Shown: piece after piece, positions 1 through 11,049 of the stretch
Layout of the letters: each line of letters begins with the position of its first letter
Numbering within the stretch: position 1 is the stretch's first letter
NCBI GenBank assembly: GCA_947044405.1
Contig: CAMRHE010001087.1
Location: 124,001-188,000 of the forward strand
Direction: 5' to 3'
Length of the DNA: 64,000 nucleotides
Origin: Leptodactylus fallax
Lineage: Eukaryota > Chordata > Amphibia > Anura > Leptodactylidae
Program-made: the position numbers and the translations under genes
Notes under the pieces: model-generated
The model's input: the letters and a program-made list of their open reading frames with translations, nothing else
Database searches by the model: none
Told to the model about the DNA's origin: nothing

Positions 1-107
1 AGAATAATAAGTGCAGACATGAAGTATAATACTGGCTGTAATTTAGTATTAGTACAGGATAAGCATTGTAATGTACAGTGGGGCAGATTTTCTAAAATTG
101 TCTAATA

Positions 108-487
108 GTTAAAGGGGTTTTCTGTGCTAAATATATAATATTCTAAGGATAGGTCAGCAATATCAGATCAGTGGGGGTCTGACACTAGGTACTCCCACCA
201 ATCAGCTATTCTCAGCAGTTAATACACAGAGAATAGAGTTGGAAACAGACAGTTTCTGTATAGTGGCTGAAATGAGTCACTGCAGCTTACCTCCCATTCA
301 AGTGAAGGTGAGTTGATCTGCAGTATCCTGGTATAACCACTACACAGAGAACACAGCTGTCTGCTTCCTGCTCCATTCTCTGTGTATGAACTATTGAGAA
401 CAGTGGCAGACCTCCACCAATCTGGTATAGATGACATATCCTTAAGATAAGTCATGAGTAATTTAGTCCATACAATCCTTTTAAACA
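108..487. repeat. Foldback repeat, family B, copy 1
   Basis: Non-coding interspersed repeat with imperfectly palindromic ends. The left part carries the family signature AGGATAGGTCAGCAATATCA followed by a GGGGGTCTGACAC block. The right part carries the complementary form (GACATATCCTTAAGATAAG), and AAAGGGG/CCTTTT-type outer ends can be seen. Related copies lie at 13898, 19468, 44150, 52580 and 59884. It is probably a non-autonomous DNA transposon, but I cannot assign a superfamily. Confidence 0.6.
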
Positions 488-617
488 GTGTATGTGTAGA
501 TTAGAAAGTGCACAAAATTTACCACAGTAGCTGATGCTAGTTGATAAATCTAGTGCTTCTTTAGGGGCACTCTAGGGATAACAGAGGGAGGTAAAAAACA
601 TTTTTGTGCATTTTGCT

Positions 618-1142
618 TTGGGAGCCACAACGAGGGGGCATTATTTATATTGTGTGGAAGCAACAATGAGGGGACACTATGTTGCCGGGGTTACAATGAC
701 AGGGCATTATAGTGTGGGGTACACAAGGAGCAGGATATTGTATTGTGGGGGTCAAAAGGGGATATTAAATTGTGAGGAGGCCACAAGGGGGACAATATAC
801 TCTGTGGAGGCCAGAAGGTGAACATTTTAATTTGTGGGGGCTACAAGGTGAACATGATACTGTGTGGGGGTCACAAGGGGGACATTGTACTGTGCTGCTG
901 TCACAAGGGTGGCATAGTACTGTATGAGGTTTACAATGGGTAACGTTATACTGAGTGGGGACCACTTAGGAAATATTATACTGTGTGAGACCTACTGGGG
1001 TATATTATACTGTGTGGAAGCTACTGGGGATCTTATACTGTGTAGGACCACAAGAGGGCATGATACTATGTGGGGGCCATAACAATGAATTATATTGTAT
1101 TGGGGCCAGTAAAGAAGCATTATAGTGTGTGGAGGTACAAAG
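618..1142. repeat. 30-bp minisatellite, about 17 degenerate units
   Basis: Tandem array of diverged units close to TGTGTGGGGGCCACAAGGGG plus GACATTATAC. The TGTG(T)GG block recurs every 27-33 bases. The unit is near ten codons long, so spurious frames with a ten-residue period appear on both strands. The same unit occurs in reverse orientation at 33190-33310, so this is a dispersed satellite family. Confidence 0.85.
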
Positions 1143-2098
1143 GTACTGAGTGGGATTGAGCAGGGCAATAGAGGACATGGGGACTTGCCGCAGCAAGAGC
1201 AGGGTGCAACAGATATTGTACATCTTTCAGTCTTTTGAACATTGGGTTGCTTATACCGTATGTTTATGAATCATTCTTAAATAATCCTATTTTAGTACAA
1301 AATCCTGGGTGGTAGACACCGGTACACTTTATTCCTAGTTAACCTAGTGGTTAGGTACTACATGTAGAATGCATAGTGTATGCTATGGATGCAGTGGAAA
1401 ATCCTCCTGGTGCATGAGGTAACTAGTAGCATTTTTGGTCACCTGATAAAGGTGCACTCTCTGGAGTAAGGCTGGTTAGGGCCTTTCTTCTTTGGAAAAG
1501 CTTTTCATTTGCTGCCCTAGTCTAGTCTTTCTTTCTTTCTGTGCTATTATTGACACTGTAGATTTTTGTTTTATTTTGTAAGAATATTGGAAAGTAGAGC
1601 TTGCTGGTGCTGAAGTTGGGCTCAGGGTACGTTCACATTTGTGTTGGGGGTCTCCATCTCAATATCCATCTAAAATGTTCTGCACACAGAACTTTTTAAT
1701 CCGACAATATCAGTTAAAAAGAATGGACACCCAATGGACCTCTTATAGTCAATGAGGTCCGTCAGGCTCCGTTCGTGTCTGACATGATTTGGGTCATCAG
1801 ACGCAGTACCCTTTCTCAAGACTAGTTTGGGGAGGAGGAATTGCAGGCTTGGATGTTTAATGTCTATATATATTTAATATTTCATTATTAGTGTTTGCTC
1901 TGGTGGTTTGTATAATTATAAAATATGTATCTGTATATATTTTATTTATATGGTTAAAAAAGTTCTTTATTATTGTTCATTCTGCTTTTTGACTATTATA
2001 CAAGTATTATTTTTGATATTTTGCCAGTTAAACCAGAAATAAGGTGTGTTTCTTACAGTTAATTAGTAATCTAAGGTTATGTCTTATTTGTATATATG
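1143..2098. other. Intergenic stretch without recognisable genes
   Basis: AT-rich upstream flank. Around 1623-1810 is a diverged half-copy of the family A foldback repeat (GGTACGTTCACATTTGTG at its edge). From 1860 to 2098 the sequence is simple and AT-rich. I see no exon, RNA gene or promoter. Confidence 0.5.
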
Positions 2099-2100
2099 TA

Positions 2101-3666
2101 CAGTGGGGAAAAAAAGTATTTAGTCAGCCACCAATTGTGCAGGTTCTCCCACTTAAAAAGATGAGAGAGGCCTGTAATTGACATCATAGGTAGACCTCAA
2201 CTATGAGAGACAAAATGAGAAAACATATCTAAAAAATTATATTGGTGATTTTTTAAGAATTTATTTGCAAATTATGGTGAAAAATAAGTATTTGGTCACC
2301 TACAAACAAGCAAGATTTCTGGCTCTCAGACCTGTAACTTCTTCTTTAAGAGGCTTCTCTGTCCTCCACTCATTACCTGTCGTAATGGCACCTGTTTGAC
2401 ATTGTTATCAGTATAAAAGACACCTGTCCACAACCTCAAACAGTCACACTCCAAACTCCACTATGCTGTGCAAGGACGCCAGAAACAAAATTGTAGACCT
2501 GCACCAGGCTGGGAAGACTGAATCTGCAATAGGCAAGCAGCTTGGTGTGAAGAAATCAACAGTGGGAGCAATAATTAGAAAATGGAAGACATACAAGACC
2601 ACTGATAATCTCCCTCGATCAGGGGCTCCACGCAATATCTCACCCTGTGGGGTCAAAATGATCACAAGAACGGTGAGCAAAAATATCCAGAGCCACACGG
2701 GGGGAACTAGTGAATGACCTGCAGAAAGCTGGGACTAACATAACAAAGGCTACCGTCAGTAACACACTATGCCGCCAAGGACTCAGATCCTGCAGTGCCA
2801 GACGTGTCCCCCTGCTTAAGCCAGTACATATCCGGGCCCGTCTGAAGTTTGCTAGAGAGCATTTGGATGTTCCAGAAGAGTAGTGGGAGAATGTCATATG
2901 GTCAGATGAAACCAAAGTAGAACCGTTTGGTAGAAACACAACTTGTCGTGTTTGGAGGATTGTGAATGCTGAGTTGCGTCCAAAGAACACCATACCTAAC
3001 ATCATGATTTGGGGCAGTTTCTCTGTAAAGGGACCAGGACGACTGATCCGTGTACATGAAAGAATGAATGGGGCCATGTATCGTGACATTTTGAGTGCAA
3101 ACCTCCTTCCATTAGCAAGGGCACTGAAGATGAAACGTGGCTGGGTCTTTCAGCATGACAATGATCCCAAGCACATCGCCAGGACAACGAAGGAGTGACT
3201 TTGTAAGAAGCATTTCAAGGTCCTGGAGTGGCCTAGCCAGTCTCCAGATCTCAACCCCATACAAAATCTTTGGAGGGAGTTGAAAGTCCGTGTTGCCCAG
3301 CGACAGCCCCAAAACATCACTGCTCTAGAGGAGATCTGCATGGAGGAATGGGCCAACGTACCAGCAACAGTGTGTGCCAACCTTGTGAAAACTTACAGAA
3401 AAAGTTTGACCTCTGTCATTGGCAACAAAGGATATATAACAAAGTATTGAGATGAACTTTTGTTATTGACCAAATACTTATTTTGCACCATAATTTGCAA
3501 ATGAATTCTTTAAAAATCAGACAATGTGATTTTCTGGATTTGTTTTCTCATTTTGTCTCTCATAGTTGAGGTCTACCTATGATGACAATTACAGGCGGAC
3601 CTCATCTTTTTAAGTGGGAGAACCTGTACAATTGGAGGCTGACTAAATACTTTTTTTTCCCCACTG
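2101..3666 (+). mobile_element. Tc1-type transposon, family 1, copy 1 (defective)
   Basis: A complete 1566-bp element flanked by the TA target duplication (2099-2100 and 3667-3668). Both ends begin CAGTGGGG(A)n and carry inverted repeats of about 200 bp. Within each repeat the motif AAGTATTT(A/G)GTCA occurs twice, at the outer tip and about 170 bp inside, which is the IR/DR arrangement of Sleeping Beauty-like elements. The copy is close in sequence to 55055-56642. Its transposase frame is broken (separate entry), so it could move only if supplied in trans. Confidence 0.93.
2463..3440 (+). pseudogene. Tc1 DD34E transposase pseudogene, family 1
   Basis: Compared with the open copy at 55418, this frame has five kinds of damage. 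There is an in-frame loss of five codons just after the start. A one-base insertion near 2685 shifts the frame. A Tyr codon has become TAG at 2881-2883. A 21-base loss just before 3001 removes the TVKHGGG glycine-rich box. A Trp codon has become TGA near 3196. Pieces of the paired-like DNA-binding domain (2463-2717) and of the catalytic core, including QHDNDPKH and SPDLNPI, are still readable. In the third catalytic box NPIENLW has become NPIQNLW, so the catalytic Glu is lost. It cannot make active transposase. Confidence 0.93.
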
Positions 3667-3668
3667 TA

Positions 3669-4381
3669 TATTTGTATACATTTGATTTAGGGTGTGATAT
3701 GTAATTTTATCAATTACTGTTAATTTTTGCTGTTACTGTCAATATTATGGCCATATAATTTATATGGCATGTTTGGGTTAGGCTATATTCAAATAACTGT
3801 ACTTTGTCTGGGAAGCATGGTCTGTGTGTGAGTCATCTTTCTCTTAATGACCACAACTGACCATGGTCGTGTGAATATGGTCTATGGCCACACACAGCAG
3901 AAACACTGCTGAATATCTGCTGTCACATACAGACCATCCTAGCACGTAATGTCGGTGCGACTGTCAAGGGTTAATTCACTCCACTAACTCAGTCTTGCAC
4001 TCACCACTCACTCAGGCTGCAATCTAAGTGTAAATCACACCCCAAGGCGACATGCACATGACCGTGTGCATGTCGCCGTGCCGCAATTGAACAGCACATG
4101 GATGTCATTCATTGCAGCCAGTGAGCATGGTCCACAAAACGGTCAGGAATTGGACCTGTCCTACGTTTTGCTCATGGTTCCATACACCGGACCGTGATAA
4201 TACATGGTCCTGTGTGTGCGGCCATAGAAATGAATGGGTCAGTGTGCTAGCAGTGATAAACACGACTAGCATACTGACTGTGCACATGGTCGCGTGCATG
4301 AGGCCTAACACAGTCCATGCAACCCAGATACATGCTGTCACCACCTAACTTTAATGGGTTTAGTAGGAACCCACTCACATA
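3669..4381. repeat. Non-coding spacer with a diverged foldback repeat (family M)
   Basis: Around 4045-4310 there is an imperfect palindrome. GACATGCACATGACCGTGTG on the left answers GCACATGGTCGCGTGCATGA on the right. A similar layout with different detail is at 20737-21186. No gene is visible, and the apparent frames on the two strands here simply mirror one another. Confidence 0.5.
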
Positions 4382-4383
4382 TA

Positions 4384-4793
4384 CAGTGGAGAAAAAAGTA
4401 TTTAGTCAGCCACCAATTGTGCAAGTTCTCCCAAAACGATGAGAGAGGCCTGTAATTGACATCATAGGTAGATCTCAACTATGGGAGACAAAATGAGAAA
4501 ACAAATCCAGAAAATCACATTGTCTGATTTTTAAAGAGGAGCTTCTTAAAGAAGCTACAGGTCTGTGAGAGCCAGAAATCTTGCTTGTTTGTAGGTGACC
4601 AAATACTTATTTTCCACCAGAATTTGCAAATAAATTCTTAAAAAATCAGACAATGTGATTTTCTAGATATGTTTTCTAATTTTGTCTCCCATAGTTGAGG
4701 TCTACCTATGATGACAATTACCGGCCCTTCTCATCTTTTTAATTGGGAGAACTTGCACAATTGGTGGCTGACTAAATACTTTTTTCCCCACTG
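4384..4793. mobile_element. Foldback derivative of Tc1 family 1 (MITE-like)
   Basis: A 410-bp element flanked by TA (4382-4383 and 4794-4795) with family 1 tips. It has no coding sequence. The left arm (4384 to about 4540) is the family 1 left end. The right arm (about 4541-4793) is also left-end sequence, inverted, and reaches further into the 5' untranslated region (CTTGCTTGTTTGTAGGTGAC matches the complement of 2305-2325). The element is therefore two inverted copies of the same end rather than a simple internal deletion. Confidence 0.88.
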
Positions 4794-5578
4794 TACATAC
4801 ATCTCTCTCTAACAGTCTGAAGCCAACACACTTTAAAGGGTAATTGGTTCATAGCACATACATGGATCACCATTAAATTGAATTATTTAATATCAAAGGA
4901 TTCAGCGCTTATATAAAAAGGTGACAAAACAGTTTGTAAAATAAAAGGGAGAAAAGACAGAAAAATCTTGTGAGTTTCTATGGAGCTTGGAGGCCAACAC
5001 CCAGCTTGTTGCTGGCTCCAAAGGTATGACAAAGTTCTCCTAGAATCTACAGTTTTTGTGATGGCGAGCCCCTGGCTCAGTTAGACATACCCCCTGGCAG
5101 GGTATCCCTATCCTCTCCCTTCATGAGGTGGGGATTAACTGCTTCATCCTTGCCTGGGAAAGATAGGAATTGAACTGTTTTATCCCTGCCTGGAAAACCC
5201 TGGCAGAATAGAACATGCCCCTAAAACCCTTTTCAGCTAATTTGCATAAGAATAAAATGCTGATTTTCATGAAAATGGAGCTGCAATACAGAATAAGAAA
5301 GGCATCTTTGGAAAGTATAGAAGCCTCCCTACAAAGTACTGTAATTAGTTTCATAATGATTTACCTGCTGACAGACTCCCTTTAAAGCCATAAACCTGGT
5401 TTGTCCTGGGCTACTTCAAAGAGAGTGCTAGGACCAGACCTTGTTAATAAAACTGCAGGGAATCCTGTGACCACAGGAAGATAATAGTCCTATTCCTAAC
5501 TAGTCCCAAACACTACATATATACATATATAAACAATATATTTAATTAATGATACATACAAGTAAGGTTCTTTCATCA

Positions 5579-5785
5579 GGCTAGGTTCACACAAGTGCTC
5601 GCTGTACATTCAGGGTTTCCGTCCCCGAACTTCCTTAAAAAATGCGGAGAGAAAAATCCTGCAAGCAGGACTTTTCTCTCCGCATTTTTCGGGCAGAAAC
5701 CCGACGGACCCCATTATAGTCTATAAACGGGTTAGCTTTCCATTTCCAAGAATGGAAAGTCGACCGCTAGTGTGAACCTAGTGTC
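5579..5785. repeat. Foldback repeat, family A, copy 1
   Basis: Long imperfect hairpin with tips GGCTAGGTTCACAC and GTGTGAACCTAGTG. Inside it is an almost perfect stem around 5640-5690 (AATGCGGAGAGAAAAATCC answering GGACTTTTCTCTCCGCATT). It is more GC-rich than its surroundings and non-coding. It is one of about eight copies in the window. Confidence 0.8.
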
Positions 5786-5786
5786 A

Positions 5787-7935
5787 CACTGCAAAGTAGT
5801 TTTTGCTGCAGTTTATATGAAGATTTCTCTGGAGCTCATCCTGTGGCTTTGAACCTTTGCAATCTGTAGGTAAAACCGCAGCAATTGACATGCTGTGGGT
5901 TCAAAACCCACAGTGCAATTCGTGGATGGGATCTGTTTAAATCTCATCCACTACGCTGGAAAAGTAACCCGTTGCGATTTCACCCAGAATGTCCCTCAAC
6001 TTAGTGTTGTGCTTTTCAATTTTACAATAAAGAAGATACAGGATGTTTTTCAGGATGAGAAGAAGATAAATAATGTCATGTATTTACAAAGAGATTCAAC
6101 TTTAATTGAACTTTAAAACAACAATCCTAGGTGGAAATCAATCTAAAGCTGGTTGTACCCCTTTATTACCAGGTTGTCTCCTCTTTAAACACCACAGTCA
6201 AGACTACAGGCAGATACACAGTAACTCCACTAGAACATTGTTACTTTATCAGTACAGGAGATATTTCTGCTGTGGTTGTATCCCTTTATAACTAGGTTTT
6301 CACTTTTTTGAACTCCACAGGCAGGACTACAGGCAGATACATGGTACCTGGAACACTGTGACTTTATCAGTAAGAACTAGAAGATATTCTCCTGGTGACT
6401 GTGTTTAGCTCATAAAGACTGTCTACAATTTTAACAATCTTCCTTCTAAAGAATGATAAAACCTATTCACACTACCATGTTTTGTCGGCATTTTCTTGAG
6501 TGACCATAACTGTGTGAATGGAAATTACTGCATCAGCATCATTGGGAGCCCACATTTGGCTGCAGCTGTACCAAACTTACAGCTTTATGTCAGGTCATTG
6601 CAGTAGCTATCTGGCCGTTCAGATGGCTCACAACTGCATCATAACTCACTATCATAAAGTGAGTTCTATTCACATGGCTGTGGTCAGCCTTGGCAATGTG
6701 GGCAAACGAACATGGTTGTAGGAATAAGTCTATAGGGCTACGCAGCAATTTTGGCCATGACTCCCATCACGCAGCCAAAGATTGCCAAGTCGCCCTTTGA
6801 TACCTTCACTAATGTTAGTGAATGGATTCGCATTTTGACGTCTAGCAATATTTGATTTGAAGTCTCAGCTCAACATAGGAGTGGCAATGCAACTCCATTC
6901 ACTAACATTACTGAAGGACCTGGCAATCTTTGGGCGTATGATAGTCGCAACCAAAATTGTTGTGTAGCCCTGGCCTAAAGCTGGCCATACACATAAGCTT
7001 TTTATCGTCTGAAATGAACAATTTTGACTTAGAAAATACCACAAACTTCCATTTGCAATAGTCGACTTCTGTCTGCCATAAGAAGATTGGCCACATTAGA
7101 TATTTTCAGCTCATGGTTCGCCGAAAATATCAGTGTTTGGCATGTTCTGCCACTTTTGCCCAATCATCAATCAACTTCCACAGACTTACTGGGGGAATTC
7201 ATCATTCCTTCATTGCCAGTTTTCTGGCATAGAGGAATGATACTAAGGTGTACCTTTGACAAGTGGCCCTTTTTTTGCACCAAACGTGCGCCACAAGCGG
7301 GTGAGGCTGATTTATTATAACTCCTGACAGTTTTCTCCCATTAGTTACCTACCTGGTGTAGATTTCCATTCTGGCAAATCTTAATAAATTTGCTCCATTG
7401 ATTTAAAAAACAAAACAAAAACTACTCCCTGATTGGCCAGTTTAGTTTTTACTGTTGCTGGCAGGATTGTAGGTATGAACCATCCCACCATTGATCTAAT
7501 GACATAAACTGATGTGTGTGGCAGACTTAAACTGTCCATATACATAAGATATTTATCTACAGGACTACGGCAGATCCTGCTAAAATTGGTGAAATCTATC
7601 ATAGACATAGTAGCAAATATTACAAAGACAAGCTGGATCCCTCAATGATCTGCAGATAAATATCTCATGTCTATTTCCAGAACATGTAAGTTTCCATTCA
7701 TTGTCAGCAAGCAAGGATCTAGGAAACAGTGGCAGAAAGCTGCAGGCCTTTTGATTATACATTAGGATAGGATTTTATCAGTCATTTTGTGCAATAAATG
7801 TTACTGGAGTTTACTTTACAGCCTGGATGTAAGAAGATAGCAACAGAATTTATCTACAGACTTTTGCTCTTATATGGCTGCGGCTCCTGTCACCAATAAA
7901 TGTTTCCTATCACCAGTAAAGGAAGCTCCAGTACA
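5787..7935. other. Intergenic stretch of old diverged repeats
   Basis: No gene recognised. At 5800-5980 is a block with internal complementarity (TGGGTTCAAAACCCA), related in style to the repeats at 9651 and 28640. At 6105-6420 two related blocks repeat the phrase GACTACAGGCAGATACA and TTACTTTATCAGTA, a local duplication with a period near 135 bases. At 6770-6960 an inverted pair around TTCACTAATGTTAGTGAATG forms a loose hairpin. At 7190-7400 is a common dispersed repeat starting GGGGGAATTCATCATTCC and ending in AATAAATTTGCTCC. Confidence 0.5.
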
Positions 7936-8076
7936 GGGCACCCAGGACTACATGTTAGGGTACCCACGACTACATGCCAAGGCACTCAAAGCTACATGTT
8001 AGGGCACCCACGACTATACGTCAGGGTATCCACGGCTACATGTCAGGGCACCCACGACTATAAGTCAGGGCTCACC
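7936..8076. repeat. 22-bp minisatellite, 6.4 units
   Basis: Six consecutive 22-base units of the form GGGCACCCACGACTACATGT plus CA, beginning at 7936, 7958, 7980, 8002, 8024 and 8046, then a partial seventh. The spacing is exact and only substitutions separate the units. The array ends about 300 bases upstream of the CpG-rich promoter. Confidence 0.93.
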
Positions 8077-8384
8077 TTCTTTCATACATTATAGCATGTT
8101 CCAATCACAGTATAATCAAGATCTCTGCTTGTTTTCAGTGAATGGAAGCATCCAGTTGATATTACTCATACTGTGGACTATGGACCGTGGTCCTCGCCCC
8201 GTGGCGCACTACAAGTTTCAGCACGGTCCCTGCATTGAATGGTGTAGAACGGCGTACTCTGCGCTGTACTGACGTGTGTGCTCCTCACTGGTTACATAAC
8301 TCTGTTTATTCTCACTATGTAATAATCCCTTCATTTCATATGAACGCAGGATCCAGTCCTGACATCAACTCACATGCTCACAGC

Positions 8385-8520
8385 CGCCGCGGCCCGCCCC
8401 TTCGTCCCCAGCGACCGTTTCTATTGGGTGCCTATGCCGTCAGTCTTCCGGAACGGGGCGGTGATTGGTGGGTGCGGGATGTCTGGGCCTGGTTGGCACT
8501 TCCGCCTGGGTGTCAGTGGA
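8385..8520 (+). promoter_or_regulatory. OSBPL2: CpG-island promoter, probably of OSBPL2
   Basis: A local GC- and CpG-rich island in otherwise AT-rich DNA. It holds GGGGCGG (GC/Sp1 box, 8455-8461), inverted CCAAT boxes ATTGG at 8423-8427 and 8464-8468 (NF-Y type), a palindromic ETS-type site CTTCCGGAA at 8445-8453, and a second ETS-type site CACTTCCGC at 8497-8505. No TATA box is in place, so initiation is expected to be dispersed, perhaps around 8480-8510. The polarity of the sites and a good donor just downstream point to plus-strand transcription. Assignment to OSBPL2 rests on the exon at 59555 and is inference. Confidence 0.7.
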
Positions 8521-8545
8521 GAAGCTGAGTCCTGAGCTACAGCAG
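8490..8545 (+). other. OSBPL2: Putative non-coding first exon with splice donor
   Basis: The region just after the promoter ends in AGCAG|GTAAAT, with exon end 8545 and intron from 8546, a close match to the vertebrate donor consensus. The 5' end is not fixed by sequence, and the start given is a guess. If transcription begins upstream of 8479, the exon would contain an 18-codon upstream frame (ATG 8479, stop 8533-8535). The frame closes within the exon, so protein synthesis must start in a later exon. The next exon found on this strand is at 59555. Confidence 0.5.
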
Positions 8546-9309
8546 GTAAATAACATAGGCCTAAGAGGGGCCCTCACCGGGGCATGCCGGGAAATCTACG
8601 AGGGGTGGGGGTTGATTTACCGGGAGGCAGGGGCTCCATCCATCATCTACCTGTGTGATGATAATGTTCGGTGTGACCGACACATGCTCAGTGCATTGTA
8701 TACAGGCATGTCCTGTATATTCTATGTAGAGTATTGCAAGCAATGTCATATACGTGTATATGTGTGTATATATAAATGCAGTCTCATCCTTAGTTTTGTC
8801 ACACTCATGTGTAGCAGAACTGAGTTGGTCATTTTAAAGGACTTCTAATCTGCAATTAAAGGGGCTCTCCAGCCCTATGTAAATGAAACTCACATCATAT
8901 AGTGAAAAGTTCTGCAATTTAGCAGTATACCCTTTCTGGCACTTATCTTTTCTGCTGGAGGTAGGGTACAAGTGTTATGGGTGTGAGCATGCCTTTAAGG
9001 TCCTTATCGCATCGCATCATATCATATAATTTTATTGAATTATACACTTCCAAGAGAGTTAAGGAAAGTATTTTTTTTTCCGCAGTTCACAAAGAGGAAC
9101 ATGGGGATTGGGGTCAAAACTAGGGACTAGGACTTGAGAGGTATGTGTATGGATTTGCCACTCTATTAAAATCTTGGATGGGCAGATATATTCATCTATG
9201 GCGTATAATGTACAGCGCCCCCCGGTGGTAACATGCTCTTACACTCTTTATAGGTATTAGAGTGCCAGATCCATTTGTTGTCTCATGTAAATGTAATATA
9301 TAAAGGTCA

Positions 9310-9348
9310 TTATATATATATATATATATGTACATTATACACAATAAA

Positions 9349-9397
<49 letters not shown>
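9310..9397. repeat. Compound (TA)n (TG)n (TA)n microsatellite
   Basis: A TA tract at 9310-9329, a TG tract near 9350-9365 and a second TA tract to 9397, separated by short AT-rich spacers. Confidence 0.95.
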
Positions 9398-9399
<2 letters not shown>

Positions 9400-9650
9400 C
9401 TATTAGGCTATAGCTTCGTTCCCTACAGAACTGGTACGTGACGGACTACGTATGAGCCCTGCTTGCAATAATCAGAGCCGTTCCTATTATTCTCTGTACT
9501 GTAATATTATATCTTATAATATTACATTAATTTTCCTGTATTTGTGTTTATAGTTAGCGCAGAGTTATAGAATATTCATTATGTATTTATTCCCACAACC
9601 CCCCACTCCCCTTAATGTAGGGGATAAGCTTCTGTCTGTTGGGGGTTCAG

Positions 9651-9832
9651 CTGCTGGGTCCCCAGCGACCATGTCAATTACATCTACGGAAATGCTGGCG
9701 GTTTCCGTATAGATGTAATAGAGGCAGAAAATCCTCAGAGGAAAACACTGCGGAAAAAAACATGATGTGTTTCCGTCATGGTCTTTTCCGTAGCATTTTT
9801 TTGCAGTGGCTCGCTACCTGGGGCCTTAGGCT
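9651..9832. repeat. Dispersed repeat, family E, copy 1
   Basis: It contains ATTACATCTACGGAAATGCT answered by TTCCGTATAGATGTAATAGA, giving a short hairpin, then a segment rich in TTTCCGT and ending GCTACCTGGGGCCTTAG. A longer homologous copy is at 28640-28985. Non-coding. Confidence 0.6.
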
Positions 9833-10336
9833 TAAAGAGGACCTTTCACTACCTCCATCAAGTCTAGCCCTTTACATCAATTAATAGTTTCTGCTACACT
9901 GATTCTGGCACAGTAGGAATTTCTCTAGCCCCCACCATTTCCGAGCAATCAATGCTCTTAGCGTTGGTGCCTGATATGCTAGCCCCCACTGTTCTCGAGT
10001 AACAGGCGCAGGTATTTTTGGTGCCTGATATGCTATTTAGGCTCTGTACTGTCAGGAGGGCGGTGTCAGGCAGGAGCAGACAAAGGGTTTGATTATGAGC
10101 TCTGCCGCTGATTGGAGATCTGAATCATGTCCCCTGTCTGACACTGCCCTTCTGATATTACAGAGATTAAATAACACTTCAGGCACCAAAAATACCTTCG
10201 TCTGTTGTTCGAGAACAGTGGGGGCTAGAGAAAAATTCCAACTGTAACCAGTGAAGCCAACTCAATCAGTAGAGCAGCGTTTATTAGCAGATGCAAGGCA
10301 CTTGAACTGATGGAGGTGGCAAAAGGTTCTCTTTAA
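9833..10336. repeat. Foldback repeat, family C, copy 1
   Basis: The ends read TTAAAGAGGACCTTTCAC and (complement) AAAGGTTCTCTTTAA. A central palindrome pairs CTGTCAGGAGGGCGGTGTCA with TGACACTGCCCTTCTGATAT. Homologous copies are at 25261 and 30915. No coding potential, so probably a non-autonomous DNA transposon. Confidence 0.75.
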
Positions 10337-11049
10337 ATACTGGTTATATTGCAGAAGCAACCTATGGCTCTGAAACTACAATTCTATTCATGTAGACCTT
10401 CTAAGAGGTACAGCTTGCAGATGCCAAGCTATTATTCTCTGCATTCCACGACAATGGTTAGAGAGCCACAAGTTTTAACTTAGAGTTGTCTCATTACATG
10501 GAGAAAGCTATAAGTTTCAGCTTTCTGGGCATGCTGGGAGTTCTAGACTTAATAAACAGTTGCATGCTACTGACATATTATATGTAACTAAATTCATATG
10601 CACACTGTGGTTCTCTTGTAGCAATAATTAAAGGGGTTGTTCAGGATTGTGGGGAAATGAGTCAGCCACATTTCAAGAAACAGTGGCGCTGTGTCTGTTG
10701 GTGACATATTCAGGTGATTGTTCATGTGAGTCAAAAAAAAAAAAAAAACCCATGTTCTTCTAATCTTATGACTCCTTTAACTCCTCATGTGGCCATAAAC
10801 CATTCCAGAGGTGTATTTCTTTTTGCTTACACCTGCTGGTTTATTTTATTTTATTTCTTTATCACAGGGTTCAGCTACCTTCGGCAGTCCAGCTACTGTG
10901 AAACTTCAAATCCCAACATGGTCCATTCACTTCCATGGGAGTTCCAAGAACAGCAGAGCAAGTATGCATGCTGGGAGTTGTAGTTTTACAACAGCTAGAG
11001 TTCCGAAGGTTTCCTACCCCTGCTTTATGACATTGGGTATACAATGTTA
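10337..11049. other. Intronic stretch, no gene recognised
   Basis: AT-rich DNA with a poly(A) run at 10733-10748. Around 10870-11000 is a block whose phrase GCATGCTGGGAGTTGTAGTTT is a widespread vertebrate repeat signature, also seen in part near 10530 (GCATGCTGGGAGTTCTAG). Confidence 0.4.

Noticed and set aside
765..1223. Cys/His/Pro-rich open frames with a ten-residue period resembling zinc-finger proteins
   Set aside because: They are translations of a 30-bp minisatellite (ten codons per unit). The frames overlap each other and have no promoter, splice site or conserved domain.
5640..5690. Hairpin with a T-rich side considered as a transcription terminator or small RNA gene
   Set aside because: It is the internal stem of a repeat present in many copies. 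No Pol III boxes are visible, and intrinsic terminators of the bacterial type do not apply in a vertebrate nucleus.
8187..8848. Two overlapping frames (113 and 127 residues) across the CpG island
   Set aside because: High GC content lengthens chance frames. They run through the promoter and past the splice donor, and the translation shows no recognisable domain.
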